From assembly GCA_964035575.1 (NCBI GenBank), contig OZ037861.1:992001-1056000 (forward strand): 64,000 nt of DNA, in the 5' to 3' direction. Both the position numbers and the translations under genes were made by a program. This document shows positions 44,122 to 53,421 of this stretch, one piece after another (the stretch's first letter is position 1; every line of letters begins with the position of its first letter). Source of the stretch: Rhynchopus sp. YZ270_cl-10. Taxonomy: Eukaryota; Euglenozoa; Diplonemea; Diplonemida; Diplonemidae. The notes beneath the pieces are model-generated. The model had not been told where the DNA came from. It saw only the letters and a program-made list of their open reading frames with translations, and searched no databases.

Positions 44122-44168
44122 AGCTCGAGATGATACCAGCATTTAGAACACTGGTATCATCTCGAGCT
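44122..44168. repeat. perfect 18-bp stem-loop at the 3' end of hAT transposase 2
   Basis: AGCTCGAGATGATACCAG (44122-44139), an 11-nt loop, then the exact inverse CTGGTATCATCTCGAGCT (44151-44168). The right arm is the last coding segment of the transposase (EELEMIP); the left arm lies beyond the stop. It looks like an inverted duplication of the gene end. Confidence 0.6.
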
Positions 44169-45922
44169 CCTCGGCGAGAGGCTCACAGTCGGAATCTGAC
44201 GATTCCGACTGCTCCACCGCCTCGCCGAGGAGCCCCTTCTTGTCCTGAAGCAATCCAAGGAGCTTGCCGTTCTTCCGCAGCATCAGCTTCTCAATAAACT
44301 TTTCCTTAGATAAATTCGAGGAGCGTTTATTTTTCATTGCACTTAAGGAAGAAAATAATCCATCAACTGAGGTTACGCTGATCGGGGTTGAAAGCCATCC
44401 ATGGACGTGTGGCGCTAAATTCGGGAAGCGTAACCCTCCACTGCCTCTTGGACTCCAGAACTCGAACAGGTCAGTAACATCCTGAAACAAAAGGGCTTCG
44501 GCGTTGAGGTACAGGATGAATTCGTTCCACACGGTCGGTTCGCGCAAAGCATAGAAAATAGCACCCCATTTCTGCATCTCTGCGTCCTGACACTGTGGCT
44601 CCCCTGTCGGCAGGTCATCATCATCATAGTCCCCGGAGAGGATGACATTGCAGTCAAAGAATATTAACTTCTCAAACCGGTCTCTCGACTTGTACTCGGC
44701 CCATGCTGCTGATAAACACTCGCGCATATTCGCAGAGTAGTCGCTGTTGGTGAGTACCCTCTGAATCTCTGGAAACCACCAGCTCGCTGCAATTTTGGTG
44801 CCGGGATTTTGCACCTTTCTGAGGAATGGAAGAAGAGGTTCGATATCGTTTGCAAATGCCGACACTTCGCGTACATGATCCTGCCACCTGTCCGTTTTGA
44901 CAAGTTCAACGAGGGAGAGGAGAGACTGGTTCTTTTTCTTTCTCCCCATTTCACTATCGAGGAAAGATACCAGGGGTTGATGTCTGTCTCTAATGTGTAT
45001 AGCAAGGTCGGCCATGGCTAACCACCGGGTGTCGCTGGTGAGTGATGGTGTCTTCGGCGATGCCGTATCAACATTCTCAACGTCAACATCGATCGTTTCG
45101 CTCAACACCTCCTTTGCTTTGGCCAGAAGCTCTTCAATATCATCTATTTTCGGCCCCGGAAGCAAACGTTGCATGCCCCTGACACTTTTTTTCTCCACAG
45201 CGACTTTCAAACGAATCCTGGTGTCTTGTGTGTCCGCCGCCGACTCACGCGCGTTGCTGACAGAAGATTCCTGGAAATTGAGCCAGCGCACTCGTCGGCT
45301 TTTAGAAGAGAAAAGCTGACTAAACGCTGTACAAAAAACATATGACAGCTGGTAGTTAATTTTTACGTGTGCTTTCAGTGCCGAATTTGTCACGTGGCCA
45401 AAACACCAACTGGCTTCCTCGTCAGACAACCCTACCACATTTATCGATCCATAATCAGCAACCACGGGAGAATGCGCGATATTAAATTTTTTTCGAGCTG
45501 TGTTGATAGCATCCTTCACATCTCGACCACAGTGGACTTCTCCAGTATCTTTTACGTCCATATGAATGAGGAGGGCTTGGCCTGCAACGAACGCTACAAT
45601 GCACAATGTCGAAAAACCCAGGTGTCTCTGTCCTGCAATAAAAATTTTGGGATAGTGGTCATTTGTTTATTAGCATACCCGATCCATCTATCCCGAGAGG
45701 GATTGGTTTCCCTTCAACCAACTTCAGTAGCACACCCTCGATCTCCTTCACGAACTTCGTGGAGCGGCCCAGGACCGTTTTCCCGGTTGGGAAGTCCTCT
45801 CCGAAGAGGGGACGCACTGGCAGCGACATAATGTCGGCTTGGCGTTCTGTGAGTCCGCAGACCAGCACAGCCAATGCCCATGTTGTGACAAACGCCGCCA
45901 ACCCCATCACCGGCGTCAACAC
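44143..45922 (-). pseudogene. second hAT-type transposase gene, 5' end missing
   Basis: Two exons. The upstream exon ends at 45679, an intron of 46 nt follows (45633-45678, GTATGC...TTGCAG, phase 1), and the main exon is 45632-44143. Splicing yields IDGSGQRHLGFSTLCIVAFV in frame. The open frame extends upstream of 45922 (a GTG codon) to about 46040 through a Lys-rich stretch, but no ATG and no BED finger are found before foldback sequence begins. The catalytic-region motifs are GIDGSG and VVADYGSINV. The C-terminal dimerisation domain has WLSTPISVTSVDGLFSSLSA, with Asp where most hAT enzymes have Glu. The exons are otherwise open. It is only distantly similar to the transposase at 35627. No TIRs could be assigned. 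Confidence 0.7.
45633..45678 (-). other. 46-nt spliceosomal intron
   Basis: The donor is GATCGG|GTATGC, the acceptor TTTTTATTGCAG|GAC, phase 1. Retained, it would end the frame soon after GMLINK; removed, it restores hAT similarity. Confidence 0.7.
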
Positions 45923-46048
45923 CTGCTGCCGCTTCTCCTTCGTGTCACCAACTGGAGCTGCAGCCTTCTTCTTCTTCTTCTTCTCCCTACGCTCATTATT
46001 TTTGTGGCGGTCGCTTTGGACGTGTACCGTTCATCTGGGCAGGTTCCA

Positions 46049-46649
46049 TAATGACTTATTTGAAAAAGTGTGTTTTTAAAAATATTTTTCTGGCATGTTT
46101 TTGAGGTGTTTGGGTGGGTTTCTGGTGGATATTTGGAACTATCTGGGTTCCCGGAGTGCTTTTTCGGGGGTTTTCACCCATTTTTTGGCCCAGAGTGGGT
46201 CCAAAAGCAGGGCGCAAGTCGCGGCCCAGGACGTCCAGGGTAAAGTCCAGGGTATTTTTTGACCTAAAAACACCAAAAAACGGCCAAAAAAAGTACCTAA
46301 AGTGTCCAAAACAGGTCGGAATGGACTCACAGGACCTCCCTGGGGTAGGTTTGTGCCCAAGCAGCTGTCATGACGTCGAAATTTTGCTGTTTTTTTGATT
46401 TTTTTGTCCAAAAATGGCCATTTTACCCAACATGGCCAAAACCGTCAAAAGGCCACTTTTTCACTATTTTTTTGCATTTTTTCATATTCTGAGTCGCCCT
46501 TAGCATGGATTTTCGGGTCACAGGGTGTTTCTGACCCATTTCTGGGTGGGTATGAGGGGTGGTTTGTACGTACTTTGCGCGGAAGTCCAAAAAAGTCAAA
46601 ATGCCTCAAAAAAATAGGGGTTTTGCCCCCACCTACCCCCCCCCCCCCC
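46049..46649. mobile_element. foldback arm next to hAT transposase 2
   Basis: Nearly identical to 27107-27700. The left boundary holds CATCTGGGCAGGTTCCATAA, matching both the centre of the foldback at 26306-27705 (in inverse) and the centre word CAGGCTCCATAATGACC of the foldback at 47531. No second arm was found left of the hAT gene. Confidence 0.6.
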
Positions 46650-47532
46650 CCTAGGCATACTGTGCGGGCGAGTAAAAAAAACTCGCCTACTCGCCAAAAA
46701 CTCGCCTAAAACTCGGCTATTTTTGGGGGGCGAGTTTTGGCGAGTTTTTTTTTTTGGTAGGGATTTTACCTTGGGAAAAGTGTACACACGAAAATATGAG
46801 GGAAATTTGAGTTTTGAAGAGAAAATTTTTTTCGTTCCACTTGAACAAGACCTCTACAGTTTGCTTTGTAGGCTTCCACAACCAGTACCACCAGTCCAGC
46901 TGTAGCTTCTGCGGATCCATGAAGCTTGCACAGATGGGTGCGATGTAGTCGTGGGGGAGTACCGCCAAGGGGTGGCCTGCAGGGTTGCCATTTACCGGCA
47001 TGGCGAGGACATTGTTGTATAGCGAGTGTAGCCTCGGTTCATGTCTTCGTCATCCTCCGGATTGTAGCACGTCTTGTCCCCCGGGATCTATGGCACGCCT
47101 GGATCTTCCCCTGGAGCAAATGTTTACATACATGCCTGTCAGCCACTGCCGGTGACATGGTTGCCTTTAGACGTACAAGTGACACAATTTCAATTTTTTT
47201 GTGTGTTTTCGAGTGGCATGTTGTCATCAGTCACCCCCGCCCTCCATTTTCACATCCTGGTGCACATTTTCACCCCCAAGGTGCGTATGTGCACCAGGAT
47301 TTGCACCCAAATTGGGGCGAGTTTAGGCGAGTTTAGGCGAGTTTTTGGCGAGTTTAGGCGAGTTTTGGCGAGTTTTTGGCGAGTTTTGGCGAGTAATGGG
47401 CGAGTAGGGCGAGTTTTGGCGAGTAATAGGCGAGTAATGGGCGAGTAGGGCGAGTTTTTGGCGAGTTTTTCCTGAAAATCAGGAAAACGAAAAACTCGCC
47501 TAAAAACGGCTCGCCTGCACAGTATGCCTAGG
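46650..47532. mobile_element. CCTAGGCATA-type TIR element (copy 2)
   Basis: The ends CCTAGGCATACTGTGCGGGC and GCCTGCACAGTATGCCTAGG are inverse. Tandem GGCGAGTTTT-type words fill 47310-47480. The interior has a coding-like minus frame (46717-47001: HDYIAPICASFMDPQKLQLD, WWYWLW) that I do not recognise. It lies exactly between two foldback sequences. Confidence 0.6.
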
Positions 47533-48738
47533 GGGAGCGACTCCCTAGTAAAATTGTGTCGCTTTAACCTGTTACGGTACTTCTGGCCATTTCCAAGCCA
47601 CCTCTGGTCGGAAAACCCCCCAGAAGTGGGTCAGAAACACCCTGTGACCCGAAAATTCATGATTAGGGCGACCCAGAATATGCTAAAATGCGAAAAAATA
47701 GTGAAAAAGTGGCTTTTTGACGGTTTTGGCCATGTTGGGTAAAATGGCCATTTTTTGAGAAAAAAACCAAAAAAACAGCAAAATTTCGACATCATGACGG
47801 CTGCTTGGGCACAAAACTACCCCAGGGATGTCCCGTGAGTCCATTCCGACCTGTTTTGGACACTTTCGGTACTTTTTTTGGCCGTTTTTTGGTGTTTTTG
47901 TGGTAAAAAACGTCCTATGATAGTCCTATACTAATCGCAAGACGCCATTTGTCCCACAGTCTGGGCCAATATGTGGGCCCACAAATGGGTAAAAACCCCC
48001 GAAAAAGCACTCCGGGAACCCAGATAGTGCCAAATATCCACCAGACACCCACCCAAACACCGCAAAAACACCACAGAAAATCGTCTTAAAAAACACACTT
48101 TTTTCAAAAAGGTTGTCAGACAGGCTCCATAATGACCTTTTTGAAAGTGTGTTTTTTAAGACAACTTTCTGTGGTGTTTCTGCGGTGTTTGGGTGGGTGT
48201 CTGGTGGATATTTGGCACTATCTGGGTTCCCGGAGTGCTTTTTCGGGGGTTTTTACCCATTTGTGGGCCCACATATTGGCCCAGACTGTGGGACAAATGG
48301 CGTCTTGCGATTAGTATAGGACTATCATAGGACGTTTTTTACCACAAAAACACCAAAAAACGGCCAAAAAAAGTACCGAAAGTGTCCAAAACAGGTCGGA
48401 ATGGACTCACGGGACATCCCTGGGGTAGTTTTGTGCCCAAGCAGCCGTCATGATGTCGAAATTTTGCTGTTTTTTTGGTTTTTTTCTCAAAAAATGGCCA
48501 TTTTACCCAACATGGCCAAAACCGTCAAAAAGCCACTTTTTCACTATTTTTTCGCATTTTAGCATATTCTGGGTCGCCCTAATCATGAATTTTCGGGTCA
48601 CAGGGTGTTTCTGACCCACTTCTGGGGGGTTTTCCGACCAGAGGTGGCTTGGAAATGGCCAGAAGTACCGTAACAGGTTAAAGCGACATTGGCTCCCACG
48701 TTAAAACGGCGGAGTCGCTGGCCCTACCCCCCCCCCCA
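47531..48738. mobile_element. intact foldback element, arms about 590 bp
   Basis: The left arm from 47531 (GGGGGAGCGACTCCCTAG) to about 48115 and the right arm from about 48130 to a C run near 48738 are near-perfect inverses around CAGACAGGCTCCATAATGACC. The right terminus has extra sequence relative to the left (TTGGCTCCCACGTTAAAACG). No gene; mirrored frames only. Confidence 0.7.
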
Positions 48739-48965
48739 GTAATAACAACGCCATTTTTTTGCAGGAATCTGTTTTCACGATCACTTTTTCTTGGACGTTG
48801 CGTCATGACGCACTTCCAGCACAGCCACTCAGACGAGAGTGCAGATCACAACACAGCTTTTCTCCAGCACGTTGCTCCAACAGGCAAACAACTGGCTGCT
48901 TTTGTTCTTCACCTTCCCGTGCTCTCTCCACAACACGACACAGCAGACAACACAAAGACACAACA

Positions 48966-50258
48966 ATGGAGGTGTATGTCAAGGCTTTTGAGGATGAGAC
49001 GTACGTGATTGAGGTGGGTGAGGATGACACAACGGAGCAGCTGCGGGAGAAGGTGGCGTCTGCAACGGGGTTGTGCGAAGACAGCTTCCACATGGGCTTC
49101 GGAGGGGAGCACGAAGGAGAGGACATCACGCAGCTGAGTGCTGGGGACATAGTTGTATTGTCGAAAACGACTAAGTACGCAGCCATCACAGCACTTCACG
49201 CATTGGGTGAGAACGACATCACAGCAGGAAAATTAAAGGTGGTGAGGGATGCGAAGGTGGCCACCTTGCTGCTGCAGGCAGAAGTTGCGACTGCGATTCC
49301 TGACGGCTTCTTCTCACAGACTGCAGTAACGTGCATTGCCTTTAGTTATGTATCTGTTGTAGACGACATTCCTGACGCCACACTTCACCTGACACCCTTC
49401 GTCACCTCGATTGGCGACGCATTCCTGTTTAATTGCGGAATGTTGGCGAGAGTGGACCTTAGTTGCCTGCATTCGGTTACCTCGATTGGGGACTTCTTCC
49501 TGGCAGATTGCGCCACTTTGTCTGTACTGGACCTGGGGGGCCTGCATTCAGTCAAGGTGATTGGGCAGAAGTTTCTCTTCAGGTGCACAGCGTTGGCGGC
49601 AGTAGGGTTGAGCAGCTTGCAATCCGTCGTCGTCATTGGGGATGATTTCTTATCTGGGTGCAGAACCTTGTTGGCAGCCGACCTCAGCAGCCTGACAGCA
49701 GTCACTGCGATAGGCAGCGGGTTCCTCACTGGGTGCACAACGCTGTCGCGGGTCGACCTCAGCGGGCTGCAAGCAGTCACCTCGATTGGTGACCTCTTCC
49801 TCGCTCACTGCACAGCGCTGTCGACAATCGACCTGAGCGGCCTCAAAGCAGTCACCACGATTCGAGATAGGTTCCTCGAGAAGTGCACGATGCTGGCGAC
49901 AGTAGACCTCAGCGGGCTGCAAGCAGTCGCCCGGATTGGGGATGGGTTCCTGGTTCACTGTACAGCGCTGTCGACAATCGACCTGAGCGGCTTCCAATCG
50001 GTCACGACGATTGGTAACTCATTCCTTCAAGGGTGTACAAGGTTGTCGACAGTCGACGTCAGCGTCCTAACAGCGGTCACCTCGATTGGAAACAGGTTCC
50101 TCTCTGGGTGCAGGATGCTGTCGACTGTGGACCTCAGGAGCCTGACAGCGGTCACTGCGATTGGTGACGGGTTCCTCTCTGGGTGCAGGTTGGGAGTGTC
50201 CCTGCAAAGGAGTGTGGATATGAAGGCACCTTTGAGGGTCCAGAAAAGAAGGAGGTGA
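48966..50258 (+). CDS. Ubl-LRR paralogue 5 (second subtype, basic C-terminus)
   Basis: 430 residues. The N-terminal Ubl (MEVYVKAFEDETYVIEVGED) shares the DDTTEQLREKVASATGLCED core with the array. The linker is AITALHALGENDITAGKLKV, then about twelve 25-residue LRRs of the form CTALSTIDLSGLQAVTSIGD. These have GL where the array copies have GW, so this is a distinct subtype. It lacks the RDCVCM cap and ends in a basic tail (MKAPLRVQKRRR). No signal peptide or membrane segment. The leader from about 48765 matches that of paralogue 4. It begins right after a foldback element and C run. The context ACACAACAATGG supports the start. Confidence 0.85.
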   Translation: MEVYVKAFEDETYVIEVGEDDTTEQLREKVASATGLCEDSFHMGFGGEHEGEDITQLSAGDIVVLSKTTKYAAITALHALGENDITAGKLKVVRDAKVATLLLQAEVATAIPDGFFSQTAVTCIAFSYVSVVDDIPDATLHLTPFVTSIGDAFLFNCGMLARVDLSCLHSVTSIGDFFLADCATLSVLDLGGLHSVKVIGQKFLFRCTALAAVGLSSLQSVVVIGDDFLSGCRTLLAADLSSLTAVTAIGSGFLTGCTTLSRVDLSGLQAVTSIGDLFLAHCTALSTIDLSGLKAVTTIRDRFLEKCTMLATVDLSGLQAVARIGDGFLVHCTALSTIDLSGFQSVTTIGNSFLQGCTRLSTVDVSVLTAVTSIGNRFLSGCRMLSTVDLRSLTAVTAIGDGFLSGCRLGVSLQRSVDMKAPLRVQKRRR

Positions 50259-50440
50259 TGACAATCAGCTATCTGATGCGATAGTCTTCTTTTCCTTTTT
50301 TGATAGGGGACGGGGGGCGGGGTGTGCAAAGTTAAGGCAAAGGGGTGGGGGGTGGGGAAAAGAAAACTTTGGATAATTACGGAAGGACACCTCGACTAAC
50401 GTTTAAGAGGCAGATTTTTGTGTATGCTTTTCTTGTGTTC

Positions 50441-50479
50441 AGGATGACTTACGTCTTTTGCGCTGAAGTATTCATCCTA
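50441..50479 (+). repeat. dispersed CATCTT-type hairpin (copy 7, divergent)
   Basis: AGGATGACTTAC pairs through AGGATGA with TCATCCT; the inner arms are AC..GT. It lies at the left edge of the duplicated upstream block, and a similar word (GTTCATCTTTCAAC) sits at the edge of the second copy near 54472. Confidence 0.3.
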
Positions 50480-50509
50480 GAAGTGACAATTGTGTGCAGA
50501 TCCTTGCGA

Positions 50510-50995
50510 CACTCAGAATGGTGTATGAGGTCATCTTTCAACTTCTCTTTGTTTCCCACTCAAGAAACCCCACCGCGCATCTTGCTAGCCTAGCGCACAT
50601 TATGTCCACAAGGCTCATCTTACTGCCTTTATATTCTCTCAACTCTTTAAAGCCAAATAGCAGAGGTGGAAAATGCATGATCTTTACGCTTTTCTTTTGA
50701 TATCCTCCTCCTCACTCAGGCAAAGAGCCTTAACAGCTGCGGCAAACGAAAGACATTTTCTAAAGAAGATATGTGTGCTCGACGAGGCACAGTTGTCTTA
50801 CAAGTTTTCTGTGTCAGGCTGAAACCACGGCAAGTCGTCTATTGTCTGCAGGTGAGGAGGCTGTCCTCCAAACCCGCAAAGAAGATGTGTGTGCAGGAGC
50901 TACTCCCAAAAAAAGGGCAAATGTGAACACCGTTTTTCTGCTTGTCAATGTGCTGTTCCTCACCCCACACACACAACACCCACCAAGAAACAGAG
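50510..50995 (+). promoter_or_regulatory. upstream block of Ubl-LRR paralogue 6 (duplicated at 54473-54957)
   Basis: Begins CATCTTTCAACTTCTCTTTG and ends with CACCAAGAAACAGAGAC just before the ATG at 51011. The second copy differs by a few substitutions and small indels. The conservation covers the whole presumed promoter and 5' leader. Confidence 0.5.
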
Positions 50996-51010
50996 ACAAA
51001 CACAAATAAT

Positions 51011-51988
51011 ATGGAACTGACGGTTCGTACCTTTGGCAATAGGCAGTATGCGATTGAGGTGGGTGAGGATGACACAACGGAGCAGCTGCGGGAGAAGGTG
51101 GCGTCTGCAACGGGGTTGTGCGAAGACGACTTTCACATGGAGTTTGGAGGGGAGGAAGTGGAGGACATCACGCAGCTGAGTGCTGGAGACACAGTTGTGC
51201 TGACGGAGGCGAAGGCGAAGAAGTACGAAGCCATTGCAGCACTTCACGCATTGGGTGAGAGAGACATCACAGCAGGAAGGTTGCAGGTGGTGAGGGATGC
51301 GGAGGTGGCCACCTTGCTGCTGCAGGCAGAAGTTGCGACTGCGATTCCAGACTACTTCCTCCGATACAGTGCAGTCACGTCCATTGATTTCAGCAACGTA
51401 TCTGTCGTGGATGTGATTGGGAAGGGCTTCCTCTGGCAGTGCACGTCTTTGACCGCAGTTGACCTTAGCGGTTTGTCTGCACTCACCAGGATTGAGGATT
51501 ATTTCCTATTTTCGTGTCCATCTTTGACGACAGTGAATCTCACTGGCTTGCGTGCAGTCACCACAATTGGTGCACGTTTTATGTATCAGTGCACTGCTTT
51601 GACAACAGTGGACCTCAGCAGCTTACGGTCAGTCACCACAATTGGTGAATATTGCCTAGCCTATTGCACAGCACTGACTGCAGTGGACCTAAGTGGCTTG
51701 TCTGCACTCACTAGTATTGAGGATGGTTTCCTATTTTTGTGTTCAGCAGTGACGACAGTGAATCTCACTGGCTTGCGTGCAGTCACCTCAATTGGGCCTT
51801 ATTTCATGGTTGAATGCACAAACTTGAAGACTGTGCGTGGACTGGGCACATGTAGCTACGTAGTGCCGTATAGTGTGGCGTGTCATATAGCCTGTCGTTT
51901 ATGCCTGGCAGCTGCTGATTGGATGCCTTGGATCGTTTCTTTGATTTTAGTGTATTTTGTGTACCTATATGTCAGCAGCCTTGACTAA
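51011..51988 (+). CDS. Ubl-LRR paralogue 6 with C-terminal transmembrane anchor
   Basis: 325 residues. Ubl (MELTVRTFGNRQYAIEVGED then the common DDTTEQLREKVASATGLCED), linker AIAALHALGERDITAGRLQV, then about seven 25-residue LRRs (CTSLTAVDLSGLSALTRIED). The end is a hydrophobic segment (WIVSLILVYFVYLYV at about 306-320) with only a few residues after it. This is the layout of a tail-anchored membrane protein with its Ubl and LRR facing the cytosol; the location is inferred. None of the other copies has such a segment. It shares the GL repeat type with paralogue 5. Confidence 0.85.
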   Translation: MELTVRTFGNRQYAIEVGEDDTTEQLREKVASATGLCEDDFHMEFGGEEVEDITQLSAGDTVVLTEAKAKKYEAIAALHALGERDITAGRLQVVRDAEVATLLLQAEVATAIPDYFLRYSAVTSIDFSNVSVVDVIGKGFLWQCTSLTAVDLSGLSALTRIEDYFLFSCPSLTTVNLTGLRAVTTIGARFMYQCTALTTVDLSSLRSVTTIGEYCLAYCTALTAVDLSGLSALTSIEDGFLFLCSAVTTVNLTGLRAVTSIGPYFMVECTNLKTVRGLGTCSYVVPYSVACHIACRLCLAAADWMPWIVSLILVYFVYLYVSSLD

Positions 51989-52033
51989 AATCGATACAAG
52001 GTGGTATCCGCACGTGAGATATGCATTAGGAGT

Positions 52034-52220
52034 TGAGACGGAGAGAAGTACACAGTCTAGGTGAGGACGATACCAACTGCGGACATACGGCGGAAGGTGG
52101 CGTCTGCAGCAGCGGTTTGTGCGAAGACGGCTTTCACTCACGTCTTTTGCAATGAAGTACTCAGCCTACGAGGCAAGGAGGCCGAAGACGACGACGGGAG
52201 GAAGCTACCCGTCCTGACCG
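52034..52220 (+). pseudogene. degenerate Ubl-domain fragment of the Ubl-LRR family
   Basis: GACGGAGAGAAGTACACAGT (near 52037) copies the start of the array genes (DGEKYTV). GAAGGTGGCGTCTGCA and TGTGCGAAGACGGCTTTCA then follow in the order of the Ubl coding sequence, with stops and frame changes. It has no LRR part and stands between paralogue 6 and the metallophosphoesterase. A relic gene copy. Confidence 0.65.
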
Positions 52221-52611
52221 CGATGAGAGCTGAAAAAAGCGACACACCCGGATGTGTACAAAACCAGCGTACACAAAGAGAAACGATTCGAAGAAAACCT
52301 TTGTGCACGGTATGAAGGTGAGAGACGACGTCATCCGCGACTGGAAGAACCTCTCGTGAGACACCGTTTCCACCGTCCCCCCCTTTTTTTTTTGTGACTG
52401 TGGGGATGCGTTCAAGAATTAAAACTCTTTCCCCCCAAACCCTCTTTTTCGTCTCCGTTTTTTTCTTTCTATCCAAACGGCAACGGCAAGATGCGTAATA
52501 ATTTTTTTTTCATCCTCCCCCACTGTTATTCCCCACGCTACTTCCCTCAGACCTCCTCCCTCCACAGTTTTATTGCTTTTTAGCCCTCTATACATCCCCT
52601 CCCTTCCCCAA

Positions 52612-53421
52612 ATGGGTGCGGCATACACAAAGATAGCGTGCATCGGACAGTCATTGTGGGTCGGGCGTACCGAGACGCAGGGTGGCGAGGTTGTGCATTG
52701 TGCGCAATCCTCACAGATGTTCCCGTCGCTCTCTGCGAGGGGGACGGAAGCACCTGTGAGGATTGCGGGCAACGCACTTCCTTCGCACAGCGGGAAACGT
52801 GTGGTGTGTGTGTCGGATATCCATGGCTACGGGGAGTGTCTGGTGCTGCCCGCGGGGGATGTGCTGGTTGTCGCTGGTGATCTGTTCTTGATGAGCCGGT
52901 TGTATGCGCAGAGCAGCGATGCTGATGTGGTCCGCGGTCTGCGAGACTGGCTTGAAACGCAACCTTGCCCTGATGTCATCGTGATTGGCGGCAACCACGA
53001 CGTGGTCCTAGAACGGCTTGGCGCTTCGAAGGTGCAGGCAATCTTTGCGGAGACATCGGGGAAGGTGCGGTATCTCGAACGCACTTCGTGTGTGGTTGCT
53101 GGATTGAAGGTATACGGCACACCAGCTTCATATGGGCGGAGCAAGAACGCTGCCTTCCAAAGCGGCAAAGGAAGAAAGGTAGGCGACATATTCTCTGATA
53201 TCCCGAAAGGGATGGATGTCGTGCTGACACATCAAAGCGCGGTCGGGTGTACACAGCTGGTCGACGCAATAAACCGGGCGCGGCCACGTCTGCATGTGGG
53301 TGGACACATCCACAAATCGTACGGTACACAGCGGCTCTCAGGGGGCACGCTTTCGGTTACCCCTTGCATTATGAACGGCAAGTACAAACCAGTTAACCTC
53401 CCGATTGTCGTTGATTTGTAG
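52612..53421 (+). CDS. metallophosphoesterase, MPPED1/2-like family
   Basis: 269 residues from the ATG at 52612 (an in-frame ATG 13 codons upstream is also possible). Metal-ligand motifs in order: SDIHGYGE (D-x-H), GDLF (GD), GGNHD (GNHD), LTHQS (H), and GGHIHKSYG (GHxH). The end KYKPVNLPIVVDL closely follows the MPPED pattern YQPVNPPIVFDLP, and the overall order IVIGGNHDVV - GLKVYGTPAS - RPRLHVGGHIHKSYG matches that family. All metal ligands appear present, so an active phosphodiesterase of unknown substrate is likely. The N-terminus MGAAYTK resembles an N-myristoylation signal (Gly2, Thr6), suggesting possible membrane attachment. No intron. The neighbours are unrelated LRR genes. Confidence 0.9.
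   Translation: MGAAYTKIACIGQSLWVGRTETQGGEVVHCAQSSQMFPSLSARGTEAPVRIAGNALPSHSGKRVVCVSDIHGYGECLVLPAGDVLVVAGDLFLMSRLYAQSSDADVVRGLRDWLETQPCPDVIVIGGNHDVVLERLGASKVQAIFAETSGKVRYLERTSCVVAGLKVYGTPASYGRSKNAAFQSGKGRKVGDIFSDIPKGMDVVLTHQSAVGCTQLVDAINRARPRLHVGGHIHKSYGTQRLSGGTLSVTPCIMNGKYKPVNLPIVVDL

Larger units (their letters stand above)
50259..51010. other. intergenic region before Ubl-LRR paralogue 6
   Basis: Holds one CATCTT-type hairpin (50441-50479) and, from about 50510 to 50995, a block duplicated at 54473-54957. Likely promoter and leader. No gene. Confidence 0.55.
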
